The notes under the pieces are model-generated. The model saw nothing but the letters and a program-made list of their open reading frames with translations, was not told where the DNA came from and ran no database searches. Source: Mesorhizobium sp. CA8 (GTDB taxonomy: Bacteria > Pseudomonadota > Alphaproteobacteria > Rhizobiales > Rhizobiaceae). Taken from it: a stretch of 64,000 nucleotides of DNA. The stretch lies in contig NZ_JAIUHG010000012.1 of NCBI RefSeq assembly GCF_020164955.1, positions 107,063-171,062 of the forward strand, in the 5' to 3' direction. This document shows positions 1 to 8,690 of the stretch, one piece after another. Every line of letters begins with the position of its first letter. Position 1 is the first letter of the stretch. The position numbers and the translations under genes are program-made.

Positions 1-378
1 GCCTTCCGGGATTTTCGAGACGTCGAGCTTTGTCAGATCGAGCTTCTGGAACAGCTTGCCGCAATAGACGTAAGGCGGCAGGTCGTCGGTATCGACGACG
101 TCCCAGGTGACATTGCCGGATTCGACCTGCGCCTGCAGCTTGGCGATCTCGGTCGGGCCGTCATTGAGCAGCTTGACGCCGGACTTGTCGACGAACTCCT
201 TCAGCGCCGCCGTCTGACCGTCCTGGTAGATGCCGCCATAGGAGACGAAGGTCAGGGTTTTGCCTTTGAGCGAGCCTTCCTTCACCTCGCCCGCCACGGG
301 CTTGTCCTGCGCGAAAGCCGCGCCGGTCAGAACGCCAAGCGCCAGGACGGCGCCGATGCCATATCTCGATTTCAACAT
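1..378 (-). CDS. ABC transporter substrate-binding protein, polyamine-type (partial)
   Basis: This is the N-terminal 126 codons of a periplasmic solute-binding protein; the rest lies beyond the left edge. A signal peptide (MLKSRYGIGAVLALGVLTGA, cut after AAFA) is followed by KGKTLTFVSYGGIYQDGQ, the usual opening of family 1 (PotD/spermidine-putrescine-like) binding proteins. The mature protein would capture a solute in the periplasm for an ABC permease whose genes should lie to the left. The neighbouring XRE/cupin regulator on the same strand fits a polyamine or amino-acid uptake operon. The class is clear; the substrate is inferred from family resemblance and context only. Confidence 0.85.
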   Translation of the reverse strand, partial: MLKSRYGIGAVLALGVLTGAAFAQDKPVAGEVKEGSLKGKTLTFVSYGGIYQDGQTAALKEFVDKSGVKLLNDGPTEIAKLQAQVESGNVTWDVVDTDDLPPYVYCGKLFQKLDLTKLDVSKIPEG

Positions 379-416
379 AACGATAACTCTCCCATTCATG
401 CCCGCGTTTTGATCGG

Positions 417-1085
417 TTACCTGGCGGCGGGCGGTTTCCAGGTCGTGTATTGGTCGAGCTCGGCGCGCACCGAGGTCGGCGGCGCGATGATCCACATCAC
501 TTCGGCCCGGCCGCTGCCGATGTTCTCCGTGCGATGCGGAGTGGCCGTTGTGTATTCGACGCTGTCGCCCTCTTCGAGGACATGACGCGCCTCGCCGAGC
601 GAGACCTCGACAATGCCGCGCAGCACGATCAGCATCTCATGTGCGTCGCCATGCGTGTATTGGTCGGGGCCGGTCGAGCCGCCGATCTCGAACTCGCCGA
701 CATAGACTTCCATGTCGCTGAGCGGCGGCCGCGACAAGAGCATCTTGCGGCAGCCGTCGCTGGGCGGCAGGCTTGGGCGCTCGCTGCGCCTGAGCACGCC
801 GTGGTGATTTTGAGCCGCGCTTTCCGCAAACAGCAGCGCGACGCTGACTCCCAGCGCGGAAGCGATCTGATTGAGCGATGCCGTGCTGGCCCCGGTCAGG
901 CCGCGCTCGAGCTGGCTGATGAAGCTGGCGCTGGTTCCGGTCGCCTCGGCGAGGTCGCGCAAGGAAAGGCGGCGAGCAAGGCGAAGGCTCTTGAGCCGCA
1001 TGCCCAGAGCCTGATGGGCAAGCGTTGCGGCCGCACCGGCGGCGTTTGCCGCCTGCGCCCGACCGTTGCCAGATGCCTTGGGCAT
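417..1085 (-). CDS. XRE-family transcriptional regulator with C-terminal cupin domain (PuuR-like)
   Basis: This 222-residue cytoplasmic regulator has an N-terminal helix-turn-helix (about residues 28-85, with LRLARRLSLRDLAEATGTS and SFISQLERG) and a C-terminal cupin barrel (about residues 145-205, including GDAHEMLIVLRGIVEVSLGE and PHRTENIG). XRE-cupin proteins bind a small ligand in the cupin and usually repress an adjacent uptake or catabolic operon; PuuR (putrescine) is the best known. It ends about 40 bp from the start of the substrate-binding gene on the same strand, so it probably heads that operon and controls it. The ligand is unknown. Confidence 0.88.
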   Translation of the reverse strand: MPKASGNGRAQAANAAGAAATLAHQALGMRLKSLRLARRLSLRDLAEATGTSASFISQLERGLTGASTASLNQIASALGVSVALLFAESAAQNHHGVLRRSERPSLPPSDGCRKMLLSRPPLSDMEVYVGEFEIGGSTGPDQYTHGDAHEMLIVLRGIVEVSLGEARHVLEEGDSVEYTTATPHRTENIGSGRAEVMWIIAPPTSVRAELDQYTTWKPPAAR

Positions 1086-1205
1086 TCATGTTCCTCCACT
1101 GAACAACTTGTACAGTGCCACTGTACAGATGGCAAGAGGCATGGTTGCGCGGTCGGGCCGCATCCTCGCGGCTGCCGAGCCAGGGCTTCAGTTGAAAGAG
1201 AGGGG

Positions 1206-3065
1206 CTAGCCCTCACCCGACAGATCGCGGCGCGCCTTGTCGAGCTCTTCGGCATAACGGCGCATCAGATGGCTCTCGGTGAGCAGGCCAAGCACGATGC
1301 GCTCGTCGAAATCCTCGACCACCGCCAGTTCCTCGGCCCCGGTGCGCTGGAAGGTCTCGGCGGCGGTCTGGACATTCATCGACGGCACCAGCACCGCGTC
1401 CTTGAACTGGGCGAGCGCGCTCACCGGCATTTCGCCATCGGAGCGATCGCTGTGCAGTTCCGGCACCAGCAGCATGCCGACATATTGGTCGGCCTGCTCG
1501 ACGGCGATGACGCGCTGTCCCGAGCCGAGCGGAACTTCCATGCGAAATTCGGAAAGCGTGGTCGAGGCAGGAATGGTGCGGACATCCTTGCGCATCATCG
1601 AGCCGACGGTGAGGCTGCGCATCCAACCGACGTCATGCGCGCTGCGGATCGTCTCGCCGCGCAGGTGGAAGCGCCAGGTCGAGAAGGAGTAGCCGAAGGT
1701 CTCGCGCACCAGGATCGCCGACATGATCGAGGCCGCCAGCACGACGCCGGTGAGCGTCAGGTCGCGGGTCGATTCCAGCGCCAGGAACGTCATGGTCAGT
1801 GGACCGCCGACGACGCCGACCGCAAGCGAGGTCATGCCGACGACGGCGGCGACTGCCGGGTCGATGCCGGCCGATGGCGCGGTCAGCGTCATGACGCCGG
1901 CAAAGACCTTGCCGAGCAAAGCGCCCAGGAACAGCGAGGCGAAGAACAGGCCGCCGCGGAAGCCGGAGCCAAGGGAGATGGCCGAGGCCGCCAGCTTCAT
2001 CACGAAAACGCTCGCCACCACCGGCAGCGCGTAGTTCATGGCGAACTCGCGGTGCAGCGCGCCATGGCCGCTGGACAGCACTTGCGGCGTGACCAGCCCG
2101 AGCAGGCCGACGAAGATGCCGCCGATGAAGGGCCTGACCGACGCGTCGACCGACAACCGCACGAAGACGCGCTCGACAATGCTCACCAGATGCATGATGG
2201 CGATCGAGGCTGCCCCGCCGAACAGCCCGAGAAGCAGGAACGGCACATATTCGCCGGCGGTCAAATTCGGCAAGCCCGACAGTTCCAGCGGGAATGGCAC
2301 GCCGCCGAAGACTTCCGCTGTCAGCGAGGCCGAGATTGCCGCCGTCATCACTGGCGCCACATTGGCGACGGAGTAGATGCCGATCACCAGCTCGAAACCG
2401 TAGAAGGCGCCGGTCAGCGGCGCGTCGAAGGCGGCGGCGATTGCACCGGCCGCACCGCAACCGACCAGGATGCGCACGTCATTGCGGCGCAGGTGGAAGG
2501 CGCGGGCAAGTCGGGACGCAATGCCGGAGCCGATCTGGGTGTAGCCGGCTTCCAATCCGACCGAGGCGCCGAAGCCGCTGGAGATCATCGTCTGCGCCAC
2601 GATGATGAACGTGTCGGTGAGCGACATGCGCCCGCCATAGAGCGCGTTGGCCTCGATCGGGTCGACCGGCGTGCGGAACTTGCGCTTTCTGAGCCAGATG
2701 ACGGAAAGCCCGAGCAGCAGGCCGCCGATCGCCGGGAACATCGCCTGTACCGGGTCGGCAAGCGAGAACATCGCCGAGAGCCGGCCGCCCGGCTGCACGT
2801 CGAACAGCAGGTAATGCATGCCTTGCACCAGCGCGCTCATGCCGGTGACCACCGCGCCCGCGATCACGCCGACCACGCCGGCCATCAGTACGATCACGAT
2901 GCCGCGCGCCTCGAGCACCGGAATCGAACTGATCAGCACCGCGCGAAGCCGCCGGGCGTAGACTTGTGGGTCGTTTCTGGCAGGCAACGGGACGGCTCGC
3001 CGGTATGCGAAAGAAAAACAGCTGCCGTGCCTGATACGCGCGGCGGCTTTGTGTGGCAACCGCAA
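1206..3065 (-). CDS. ClC-family chloride channel/antiporter with CBS domains
   Basis: An integral membrane protein of up to 619 residues. Roughly residues 55-460 are hydrophobic helices of a voltage-gated ClC fold, including a stretch with GCGAAGAIAAAFDAPLTGAF, characteristic of the ClC core. About 130 C-terminal cytoplasmic residues form a CBS pair (VGSMMRKDVRTIPASTTL and further on PSMNVQTAAETFQRTGAEEL), which in this family bind adenine nucleotides. The selectivity motif normally written GREGP reads GLEAG here; the gating glutamate is kept but flanking residues differ. It would move chloride (or another anion) across the inner membrane. The first ~40 residues are basic and atypical, so translation may start further in. 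Confidence 0.85.
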   Translation of the reverse strand: MRLPHKAAARIRHGSCFSFAYRRAVPLPARNDPQVYARRLRAVLISSIPVLEARGIVIVLMAGVVGVIAGAVVTGMSALVQGMHYLLFDVQPGGRLSAMFSLADPVQAMFPAIGGLLLGLSVIWLRKRKFRTPVDPIEANALYGGRMSLTDTFIIVAQTMISSGFGASVGLEAGYTQIGSGIASRLARAFHLRRNDVRILVGCGAAGAIAAAFDAPLTGAFYGFELVIGIYSVANVAPVMTAAISASLTAEVFGGVPFPLELSGLPNLTAGEYVPFLLLGLFGGAASIAIMHLVSIVERVFVRLSVDASVRPFIGGIFVGLLGLVTPQVLSSGHGALHREFAMNYALPVVASVFVMKLAASAISLGSGFRGGLFFASLFLGALLGKVFAGVMTLTAPSAGIDPAVAAVVGMTSLAVGVVGGPLTMTFLALESTRDLTLTGVVLAASIMSAILVRETFGYSFSTWRFHLRGETIRSAHDVGWMRSLTVGSMMRKDVRTIPASTTLSEFRMEVPLGSGQRVIAVEQADQYVGMLLVPELHSDRSDGEMPVSALAQFKDAVLVPSMNVQTAAETFQRTGAEELAVVEDFDERIVLGLLTESHLMRRYAEELDKARRDLSGEG

Positions 3066-3279
3066 TGCCGACCGCTTATGGCGCCATTTTGGCGTTGCGC
3101 CGCATTAGCGTTACGAAAAACTTGTCGCCGCGACCAAGGAGATAGAGTTAGTCAGGGGCCGGAATGTTCAGCGAGCAGCGCCGGGCAGCACCAGGTTTCT
3201 TCTCCCACCTTCGCGCAAGCTTGGAGGGCTACGGTCGAGGGCCTGCCCTCTACGTGGCGGCTCTGGATTTGGGGACGAT

Positions 3280-5367
3280 ATGGCAATCAGCGAAACACTT
3301 GTGCCTGGCGCGGTAGCCAAGAACGGGCGCGACGTTTTCTTCGCGCTCGGCATCGTCGTCATCCTGGCGGTGCTGTTCCTGCCGATCCCGGCCTTCCTCA
3401 TCGATATCGGCCTTGCCTTCTCGATTGCGCTTTCGGTGCTGATCCTGATGGTGGCGCTGTGGATCCAGCGGCCGCTCGACTTCTCGTCCTTCCCGACCGT
3501 GCTGCTCATCGCCACGATGCTCAGGCTCTCGCTCAACATCGCCACCACCCGCATGATTCTGTCGCACGGCAACGAGGGCACGCACGCGGCCGGCTATGTC
3601 ATCTCCGGCTTCTCGAAGCTGGTGATGTCGAGCGACTTCGTCATCGGCCTCATCGTCTTCATGATCCTGATCGTGGTGAACTTCATCGTCATCACCAAGG
3701 GCGCGACCCGTATCGCAGAAGTCGGCGCGCGCTTCACTCTCGACGCCATCCCCGGCAAGCAGATGTCGATCGACGCCGACCTTTCCGCCGGCATGATCGA
3801 CGACAAGACGGCGCAGCTGCGCCGCCGCGAGTTGGAAGAGGAATCTTCCTTCTTCGGCTCGATGGACGGCGCCTCGAAATTCGTCCGCGGCGACGCCATC
3901 GCCGGCCTGATCATCACCGCCATCAACATCGTCGGCGGCATCGCCATCGGTTATTTGCGCCACGGCATGGGCCTCGGCCAGGCGGCCGACGTCTTCATCA
4001 AGCTGTCGGTCGGCGACGGCCTCGTCACCCAGATCCCCGCCCTCATCGTTTCGCTCGCCGCCGGCATGCTGGTCTCCAAGGGCGGCACGCGCGGATCGAC
4101 CAACCAGGCGGTGTTCGGCCAGCTCGGCGCGCATCCGCGCGCCCTCTACGTCGCCGCCTCGCTGCTCGTCATCCTCGGCCTGATGCCCGGCCTGCCGCTC
4201 TTCCCCTTCTTCGCGCTCGCCGGCGGCATGGCCGGGCTCGGCTACATCATCCCGCTGCGCCAGAGCCGCGAACGCGCCGCCGCGGAAGCCCTGAAGACGC
4301 AGGAGAAGGCGAACAAGGTCGAGGAGGAGAAGAACTCGGTCAAAGCCTCGCTGGTCACCGCCGAGATCGAGCTTCTGATCGGCAAGCAGCTTTCGACAAG
4401 GCTGATGGTGGCGCATCAGGAGCTGGTGTTCCGCATGTCGAAGATGCGCAAGAAATTCGCCCAGCAATACGGTTTCGTGGTGCCGGAGGTGCGCGTCGCC
4501 GACGACTTCGCCATCCCGCCGAAGAGCTATCAGATCAAGGTGCACGGCACAGTGGTCGCCGAATACCAGATGCGCGTCGGCGAGATCATGGTGCTGCTCG
4601 GCACGCGCGGCGTGCCGGAGATCCCCGGCGAGGAGATCCGCGAGCCGGCCTTCGGCATGCGCGCCTATTCGGTGCTCGAAACCTTCGCCGAGGACCTGAA
4701 GCGCGAGAACTTCACCTTCGCCGACAACATGTCGGTGCTGCTCACGCATCTTTCCGAGGTGATCCGCAACAACCTGCCGCAGCTCCTGTCCTACAAGGAT
4801 ATGAAGGCGCTCCTGGAACGGCTCGATCCGGAATACCGCAAACTCGCCGACGAGATCTGCACGTCGCACATTTCCTATCCCGGCCTGCAGGCCGTGCTGA
4901 AGCTGCTGCTCGCCGAGCGCGTCTCGATCCGCAACCTGCATCTGATCATCGAGGCCATCGCCGAGATCGCGCCGCATGTGCGCCGCACCGAGCAGATCGT
5001 CGAGCATGTGCGCATCCGCATGGCGCAGCAGATCTGCGGCGATCTCTCCGAGGGCGGCATGCTCAAGGTGCTGCGCCTGGGCAACCGCTGGGACCTCGCC
5101 TTCCACCAGAGCCTCAAGCGCGATGCCAAGGGCGAGGTGCGCGAGTTCGACATCGATCCGCGCCAGCTCGAGGAATTCGGCCAGGACGCCACCAAGGCGA
5201 TCCGCAAGCATCTCGAGGCCGGCGAGCGCTTCGTGCTCGTCACCGCGCCCGACGCGCGTCCCTATGTGCGCATGATCATCGAGCGGCTGTTCACGACGCT
5301 TCCCGTTCTCAGCCATGTCGAGATCGCCAAGGGCGTCGAGATCAAGGTGCTCGGGACCATCTCGTGA
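3280..5367 (+). CDS. flhA: Flagellar biosynthesis protein FlhA
   Basis: FlhA is the large export-gate subunit of the flagellar type III secretion apparatus. The 695 residues match the family length: an N-terminal half with about eight membrane segments, the FHIPEP-type signature region ([40 protein letters not shown]) and a soluble C-terminal domain (from about residue 350) that docks chaperone-substrate complexes. The start follows a GGGGACGAT stretch. It is the first of a run of flagellar genes on this strand and overlaps fliR by four bases (GTGA), indicating translational coupling. The identification is secure. Confidence 0.98.
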   Translation: MAISETLVPGAVAKNGRDVFFALGIVVILAVLFLPIPAFLIDIGLAFSIALSVLILMVALWIQRPLDFSSFPTVLLIATMLRLSLNIATTRMILSHGNEGTHAAGYVISGFSKLVMSSDFVIGLIVFMILIVVNFIVITKGATRIAEVGARFTLDAIPGKQMSIDADLSAGMIDDKTAQLRRRELEEESSFFGSMDGASKFVRGDAIAGLIITAINIVGGIAIGYLRHGMGLGQAADVFIKLSVGDGLVTQIPALIVSLAAGMLVSKGGTRGSTNQAVFGQLGAHPRALYVAASLLVILGLMPGLPLFPFFALAGGMAGLGYIIPLRQSRERAAAEALKTQEKANKVEEEKNSVKASLVTAEIELLIGKQLSTRLMVAHQELVFRMSKMRKKFAQQYGFVVPEVRVADDFAIPPKSYQIKVHGTVVAEYQMRVGEIMVLLGTRGVPEIPGEEIREPAFGMRAYSVLETFAEDLKRENFTFADNMSVLLTHLSEVIRNNLPQLLSYKDMKALLERLDPEYRKLADEICTSHISYPGLQAVLKLLLAERVSIRNLHLIIEAIAEIAPHVRRTEQIVEHVRIRMAQQICGDLSEGGMLKVLRLGNRWDLAFHQSLKRDAKGEVREFDIDPRQLEEFGQDATKAIRKHLEAGERFVLVTAPDARPYVRMIIERLFTTLPVLSHVEIAKGVEIKVLGTIS

Positions 5368-6116
5368 ACGCGCTCTCGCAAGACGTCGTCATCGCCGCCT
5401 TCCTCGCTTTCTGCCGCATCGGCGCCTGCTTCATGCTGATGCCGGGCCTGTCGAGCGCGCGGGTGCCGATCCAGATCCAGCTCTTCGTGTCGGTGGCGGC
5501 AACCGGCGGCCTGCTCGCTTTCCTGTGGGACCGCATCTATCCGTTCGTCGATCCCCGACCGCAGATCCTGGCGCCGATGATCGTCTCCGAGTTGCTGGTC
5601 GGCGGGCTGATCGGCGCCATGACCAGGCTCTATATGGAGGCGCTGCGCTTCATGGGCTCGGCCATCGCCATGATGATCGGCTATGGCGGCTCTGGCGGGC
5701 CGGCGATCGAGGAGCCGGAGCCGCAGGCAGCCCTCGCCGCCATCATCTCGTTCTCGGCGCTGCTTCTGCTCTTCGTCTTCGACTTCGACCACGAGATCGT
5801 CAAGGCGCTCGTCGCCTCCTACCAGGTCGCTCCGGTCAATGTGTTCTTCAACCCGCAGGCCGCCCTGGTCGACGTCACCGACACGGTGTCGGATGCCTTC
5901 TTCCTGGTCATCCGCCTCGGCAGCCCGTTCGTCGCCTATGCCATCCTGGTCAATCTGACGATCGGTTTCGTCAACAAGCTGACGCCGCAGATCCCGGTCT
6001 ATTTCATCTCGCTACCCTTCGTCCTCGCCGGCGGCATGATCATCTTCTATTTCGCTGTCGGCACCTTGCTGTCGCTGTTTGTCGGCGGCTTCGTCGACCT
6101 CACGCTGGCGAGGTAG
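5364..6116 (+). CDS. fliR: Flagellar biosynthetic protein FliR
   Basis: FliR is a multi-pass membrane subunit of the flagellar export gate, assembled with FliP and FliQ. The 250 residues contain about six hydrophobic helices and family stretches such as [19 protein letters not shown] near the N-terminus and [19 protein letters not shown] near the C-terminus. The GTG start lies inside the flhA stop (GTGA), so its expression depends on flhA translation. A much longer open frame runs into it from upstream, but only this segment is FliR-like. Length and content are normal. Confidence 0.96.
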   Translation: MNALSQDVVIAAFLAFCRIGACFMLMPGLSSARVPIQIQLFVSVAATGGLLAFLWDRIYPFVDPRPQILAPMIVSELLVGGLIGAMTRLYMEALRFMGSAIAMMIGYGGSGGPAIEEPEPQAALAAIISFSALLLLFVFDFDHEIVKALVASYQVAPVNVFFNPQAALVDVTDTVSDAFFLVIRLGSPFVAYAILVNLTIGFVNKLTPQIPVYFISLPFVLAGGMIIFYFAVGTLLSLFVGGFVDLTLAR

Positions 6117-6118
6117 CC

Positions 6119-6505
6119 ATGACCGCGCGCAAAGACCGCCTGAGGAAACTGGTCAAGGTGCAGGAGCAGTTGAAGGCGCTGCACGAGACCCGCCATGCCG
6201 GCTTCCTCGCCGCCGCCGTCAAGGCCGAAGCGGAGGCCAAGGAGCTGATCGAGCGCTTCGACACCGACAGCTCGCTGGGTTCCCTCTTTCCCGAAATCTA
6301 TCATCGCCGCATCACCGACGCGCTCGGCCGTCAGGAACGGAACCTCGAGAATGCCCGCCACGAAGTATCGCTGATCGCCACCGCGACGGCGCGCACCAAC
6401 ATGGTCGAGCGCGCCTACAAGGACGAGCGCCGCCGCGACGAGCGCGAACGCTCCGACCGCGAGCGGCTCGATCTGATCATGCAGAAGCGAATCTCCGACG
6501 GCTAA
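6119..6505 (+). CDS. FliJ-like coiled-coil flagellar protein (tentative)
   Basis: A small, highly charged protein of 128 residues (MTARKDRLRKLVKVQEQLKA...) predicted to be almost entirely alpha-helical coiled coil. Its start lies two bases after the fliR stop and it runs in the same direction, so it is co-transcribed with flhA-fliR. Size, charge pattern and position match the FliJ-type stalk or chaperone-escort proteins of flagellar export, which diverge strongly in rhizobia. There is no diagnostic motif. The flagellar role is inferred from context and coiled-coil character. Confidence 0.8.
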   Translation: MTARKDRLRKLVKVQEQLKALHETRHAGFLAAAVKAEAEAKELIERFDTDSSLGSLFPEIYHRRITDALGRQERNLENARHEVSLIATATARTNMVERAYKDERRRDERERSDRERLDLIMQKRISDG

Positions 6506-6577
6506 TCACCGCAAGCCTGCCACAAGCTTCTTGAGTCATTGTGCAAACTGACAAAACCGGCAAAAGGCAGAGCTTTC

Positions 6578-7147
6578 TTGGCCATTTCCCCACCCAGCGA
6601 CATCGTCATGGACGTTGCCCGCGCAGCGGAACCGGCCGATGTCGAGGCCGCGCGCGCGGCGCTCGCGAGAAGGGCGAATGGCGCCTCGGCACCGTTCTCT
6701 GTCGATCCCGCCGCGACGGTCGATGCCGGCTCCATTCTGTCGCGCGCAACGGCCGACAAGGCGGAAGCCGCCAATCCGGCGAAGAAGTTCCAGCGCTTCG
6801 AGGCGATGGTGCTGACCACCTTCATCCAGAACATGATGCCCAAGGACACAGAGGGCGTTTACGGCAAGGGCCTGGCCGGCGACATGTGGAAGTCGCAGCT
6901 CGCCGAAAAGGTGGCCGATGTCATGGCCGCGCATGGCGGCATCGGCATCGCCCGGTCGATGCTTGCCGACCATTATCTCGACGGCAAGCACAAAGTGCCG
7001 GTCGGCCCGGTTGCCGGCGGACCGCAGAAAGCCGAGCTCGACCAGCAGACCCGGCTTTCGACCTCGATGATCGAGGAGCTTGAGCGCAAAGCCGCACGGT
7101 CGATGACCGGTGACGAAACAACCATAAAAACGGACATCAAGATCTAG
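6578..7147 (+). CDS. FlgJ-type rod-binding protein
   Basis: A protein of about 189 residues whose central part (FQRFEAMVLTTFIQNMMPK through AHGGIGIARSMLADHY) matches the rod-binding domain of FlgJ. In FlgJ this domain caps the growing flagellar rod in the periplasm. The C-terminal muramidase domain of enterobacterial FlgJ is absent, as is normal in alphaproteobacteria. I chose the TTG at 6578 (peptide MAISPPSDIV) because it follows a purine-rich AAAGGCAGAG and gives the usual family N-terminus; the frame is open upstream to 6539 and an ATG lies at 6608. It follows the FliJ-like gene and precedes the FlgN-like gene, all on one strand. Confidence 0.88.
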   Translation: MAISPPSDIVMDVARAAEPADVEAARAALARRANGASAPFSVDPAATVDAGSILSRATADKAEAANPAKKFQRFEAMVLTTFIQNMMPKDTEGVYGKGLAGDMWKSQLAEKVADVMAAHGGIGIARSMLADHYLDGKHKVPVGPVAGGPQKAELDQQTRLSTSMIEELERKAARSMTGDETTIKTDIKI

Positions 7148-7155
7148 GGACCTAC

Positions 7156-7575
7156 ATGGCCGACCAAACGGACCTTTCCAACCTTCCCGCGCGTACCAAT
7201 GCAATGGAGGCGCCCGCCGCCGCACGACCCGGCAACCTCGCCGCTATCATCGGCCGCATCGAGGAAGTCGTGGACGAGGAGACCGCCGGCATCCGCAGCG
7301 GAACGGCCTATGACCTCAAGGCCTCGAACGCGCGCAAAAGCCGGTATCTCTACGAGCTGAACCGCGCCCTGAAGGGCGCCAACGAGATCGAATTCCTCGA
7401 GCAGCATCGCGAAGGTCTGCTGCGGCTGCGCCAAAAGCTGGCGAAGAACGAGGCGGCGATCCTTGCCCATCTCAACGCCGTCAACGAGGTCGCCACGCTT
7501 TTGAGGAACGCCATCCAGCGCGCCGATGCCGACGGCACCTATTCGGCCGGCGAGTTCGGCATGGCCCGAGCATGA
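7156..7575 (+). CDS. FlgN-like flagellar chaperone (tentative)
   Basis: A 139-residue, mainly helical protein. The central part (AAIIGRIEEVVDEETAGIRS, KSRYLYELNRALKG, LLRLRQKLAKNEAAILAHL) resembles FlgN/FliT-type secretion chaperones, which escort hook-associated proteins to the export gate. It starts nine bases after the rod-binding gene and ends the flagellar run. Its last codons and TGA stop lie inside a rhizobial palindromic repeat (7568-7616), so the C-terminal few residues are encoded by that repeat. The flagellar assignment is from position and helical pattern, not a decisive motif. Confidence 0.72.
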   Translation: MADQTDLSNLPARTNAMEAPAAARPGNLAAIIGRIEEVVDEETAGIRSGTAYDLKASNARKSRYLYELNRALKGANEIEFLEQHREGLLRLRQKLAKNEAAILAHLNAVNEVATLLRNAIQRADADGTYSAGEFGMARA

Positions 7576-7616
7576 TCCCGAAAAGTGGAAGCCGGTTTTC
7601 GGACGAGATCATGCTC
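7568..7616. repeat. Rhizobial intergenic palindromic repeat (GAGCATGATC type), copy 1
   Basis: The outer arms GAGCATGATC and GATCATGCTC are perfect inverse complements, with an inner pair CCGAAAA / TTTTCGG. It is one of a very abundant class of short palindromes in Rhizobiales; a second copy lies at 50697-50743. It overlaps the stop codon of the FlgN-like gene. Confidence 0.9.
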
Positions 7617-7630
7617 GAAGCAAACATAAC

Positions 7631-8161
7631 ATGATAAAGTTCATCGCCGCTGCGCTGTGGATCTGCGCCGTGACGCTCGGCGCGGTCTTCTATTCCTTCC
7701 AGGCGGCCGACCAGCGCGGCGCGGCCGAACCGCCGAAGCCGATGCTGGGCGGCCTCGATTACGTCAAGACCGACATGATCTCGGTGCCGCTGCTGCGCGA
7801 CGGCACGATCGACGGCTATTTCCTCACCAAGCTCGTCTACACGGTGGAGCCGGAACAGATAAAGAAGCTGTCGGTCCCGGCGCAGGCGCTGATGACCGAT
7901 CAGGTCTATTCCTATCTTTATTCCAACCCTCAAATCGATTTCACCAAGAAGGAATCGATCGATCTCGACGCTTTCCGCAAGTCGATCCGCGACACCATCA
8001 ACGCTCGCGTCGGCGTCGAGCTGGTGCACGAGGTGCTGATCGATCAGGTCAACTTCCTCTCCAAGGACGACATCCGCGACAACGCGCTTCGCCGTCGCAA
8101 GAATGCCGGCGACACCGCGGCGGCGATGACCAAGCCTTTCCAGGCAGCGCCGGAGCATTGA
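7631..8161 (+). CDS. Conserved hypothetical protein with N-terminal membrane anchor
   Basis: A 176-residue protein. A hydrophobic segment at residues 2-22 (IKFIAAALWICAVTLGAVFY) acts as an uncleaved anchor or signal, and the remainder is soluble and probably periplasmic. The body has YVKTDMISVPLLRDGTIDGY and VYSYLYSNPQIDF. This layout recalls FliL-like or other small periplasmic proteins encoded beside flagellar genes, but I cannot place it in a named family. It starts 15 bases after a palindromic repeat separating it from the FlgN-like gene, so it may have its own promoter. Function unknown. Confidence 0.82.
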   Translation: MIKFIAAALWICAVTLGAVFYSFQAADQRGAAEPPKPMLGGLDYVKTDMISVPLLRDGTIDGYFLTKLVYTVEPEQIKKLSVPAQALMTDQVYSYLYSNPQIDFTKKESIDLDAFRKSIRDTINARVGVELVHEVLIDQVNFLSKDDIRDNALRRRKNAGDTAAAMTKPFQAAPEH

Positions 8162-8355
8162 CTGTCTGGCCGCGTCCACCGGCGGTAGACATGGCCAGTT
8201 CCCCTAAGCGATATGACGCATGGTGACCGCGTTGACGTTTACGTCAACTCGAAGCTATATGCGCCGGTGACAGGCGACCGCATAGGTGCGGCGCGCCTAC
8301 CTCGCCAGCGGCCAAGCGCCGGTGCGCGTCAACGCAACCAACGAGGAGAACCGCC

Positions 8356-8640
8356 ATGGGCGTTCAGGAGATTGCCGACAAGATCAGGTCGCGCGTGGCA
8401 AGCGCGGGCTTCGAGCATTCGGTCAAGTTCGACACCGGGAGCGACGGCGTCATCGTCATCGACGGCGCGACCGTCTCGACCACCGATGCGCCGACCGACT
8501 GCACCGTGAAGCTGTCGCTCGACGATCTGGAATCGCTGATCGCTGGCGACCTCAACCCGACCATGGCCTTCATGGCCGGCAAGCTCAAGGTCGAAGGCGA
8601 CATGACGGTCGCCATGGCGCTCAGCCAGCTGCTCGGCTGA
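8356..8640 (+). CDS. SCP2 sterol-binding domain protein
   Basis: A 94-residue single-domain protein. The closing part (LSLDDLESLIAGDLNPTMAF followed by AGKLKVEGDMTVAMALSQLL) is the classic SCP2 lipid-binding fold, in which a hydrophobic tunnel holds fatty acyl or sterol-like ligands. The start is preceded by GAGGAGAACCGCC, a good ribosome-binding site. It is followed directly by a rho-independent terminator, so it is the last gene of its transcript. The ligand in bacteria is generally unknown. Confidence 0.9.
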   Translation: MGVQEIADKIRSRVASAGFEHSVKFDTGSDGVIVIDGATVSTTDAPTDCTVKLSLDDLESLIAGDLNPTMAFMAGKLKVEGDMTVAMALSQLLG

Positions 8641-8655
8641 TCCTTCGCAAAACAA

Positions 8656-8683
8656 ACGCCGTCCGACGGGCGGCGTTCTTGTT
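8656..8683 (+). terminator. Rho-independent terminator after the SCP2 gene
   Basis: A nine-pair stem (ACGCCGTCC / GGGCGGCGT, one G-U) with a three-base loop is followed by TTCTTGTTTTT. It sits between two convergent genes; the T-rich tail favours the plus strand. Confidence 0.85.
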
Positions 8684-8690
8684 TTTGTCT

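Noticed and set aside
450..6116. Very long plus-strand open frame (1888 codons) through the XRE, ClC and flhA region
   Set aside because: Only the last 250 codons are FliR-like. The rest is antisense to or out of frame with clear genes and has His/Arg/Asp-rich shadow composition; a GC-rich artefact.
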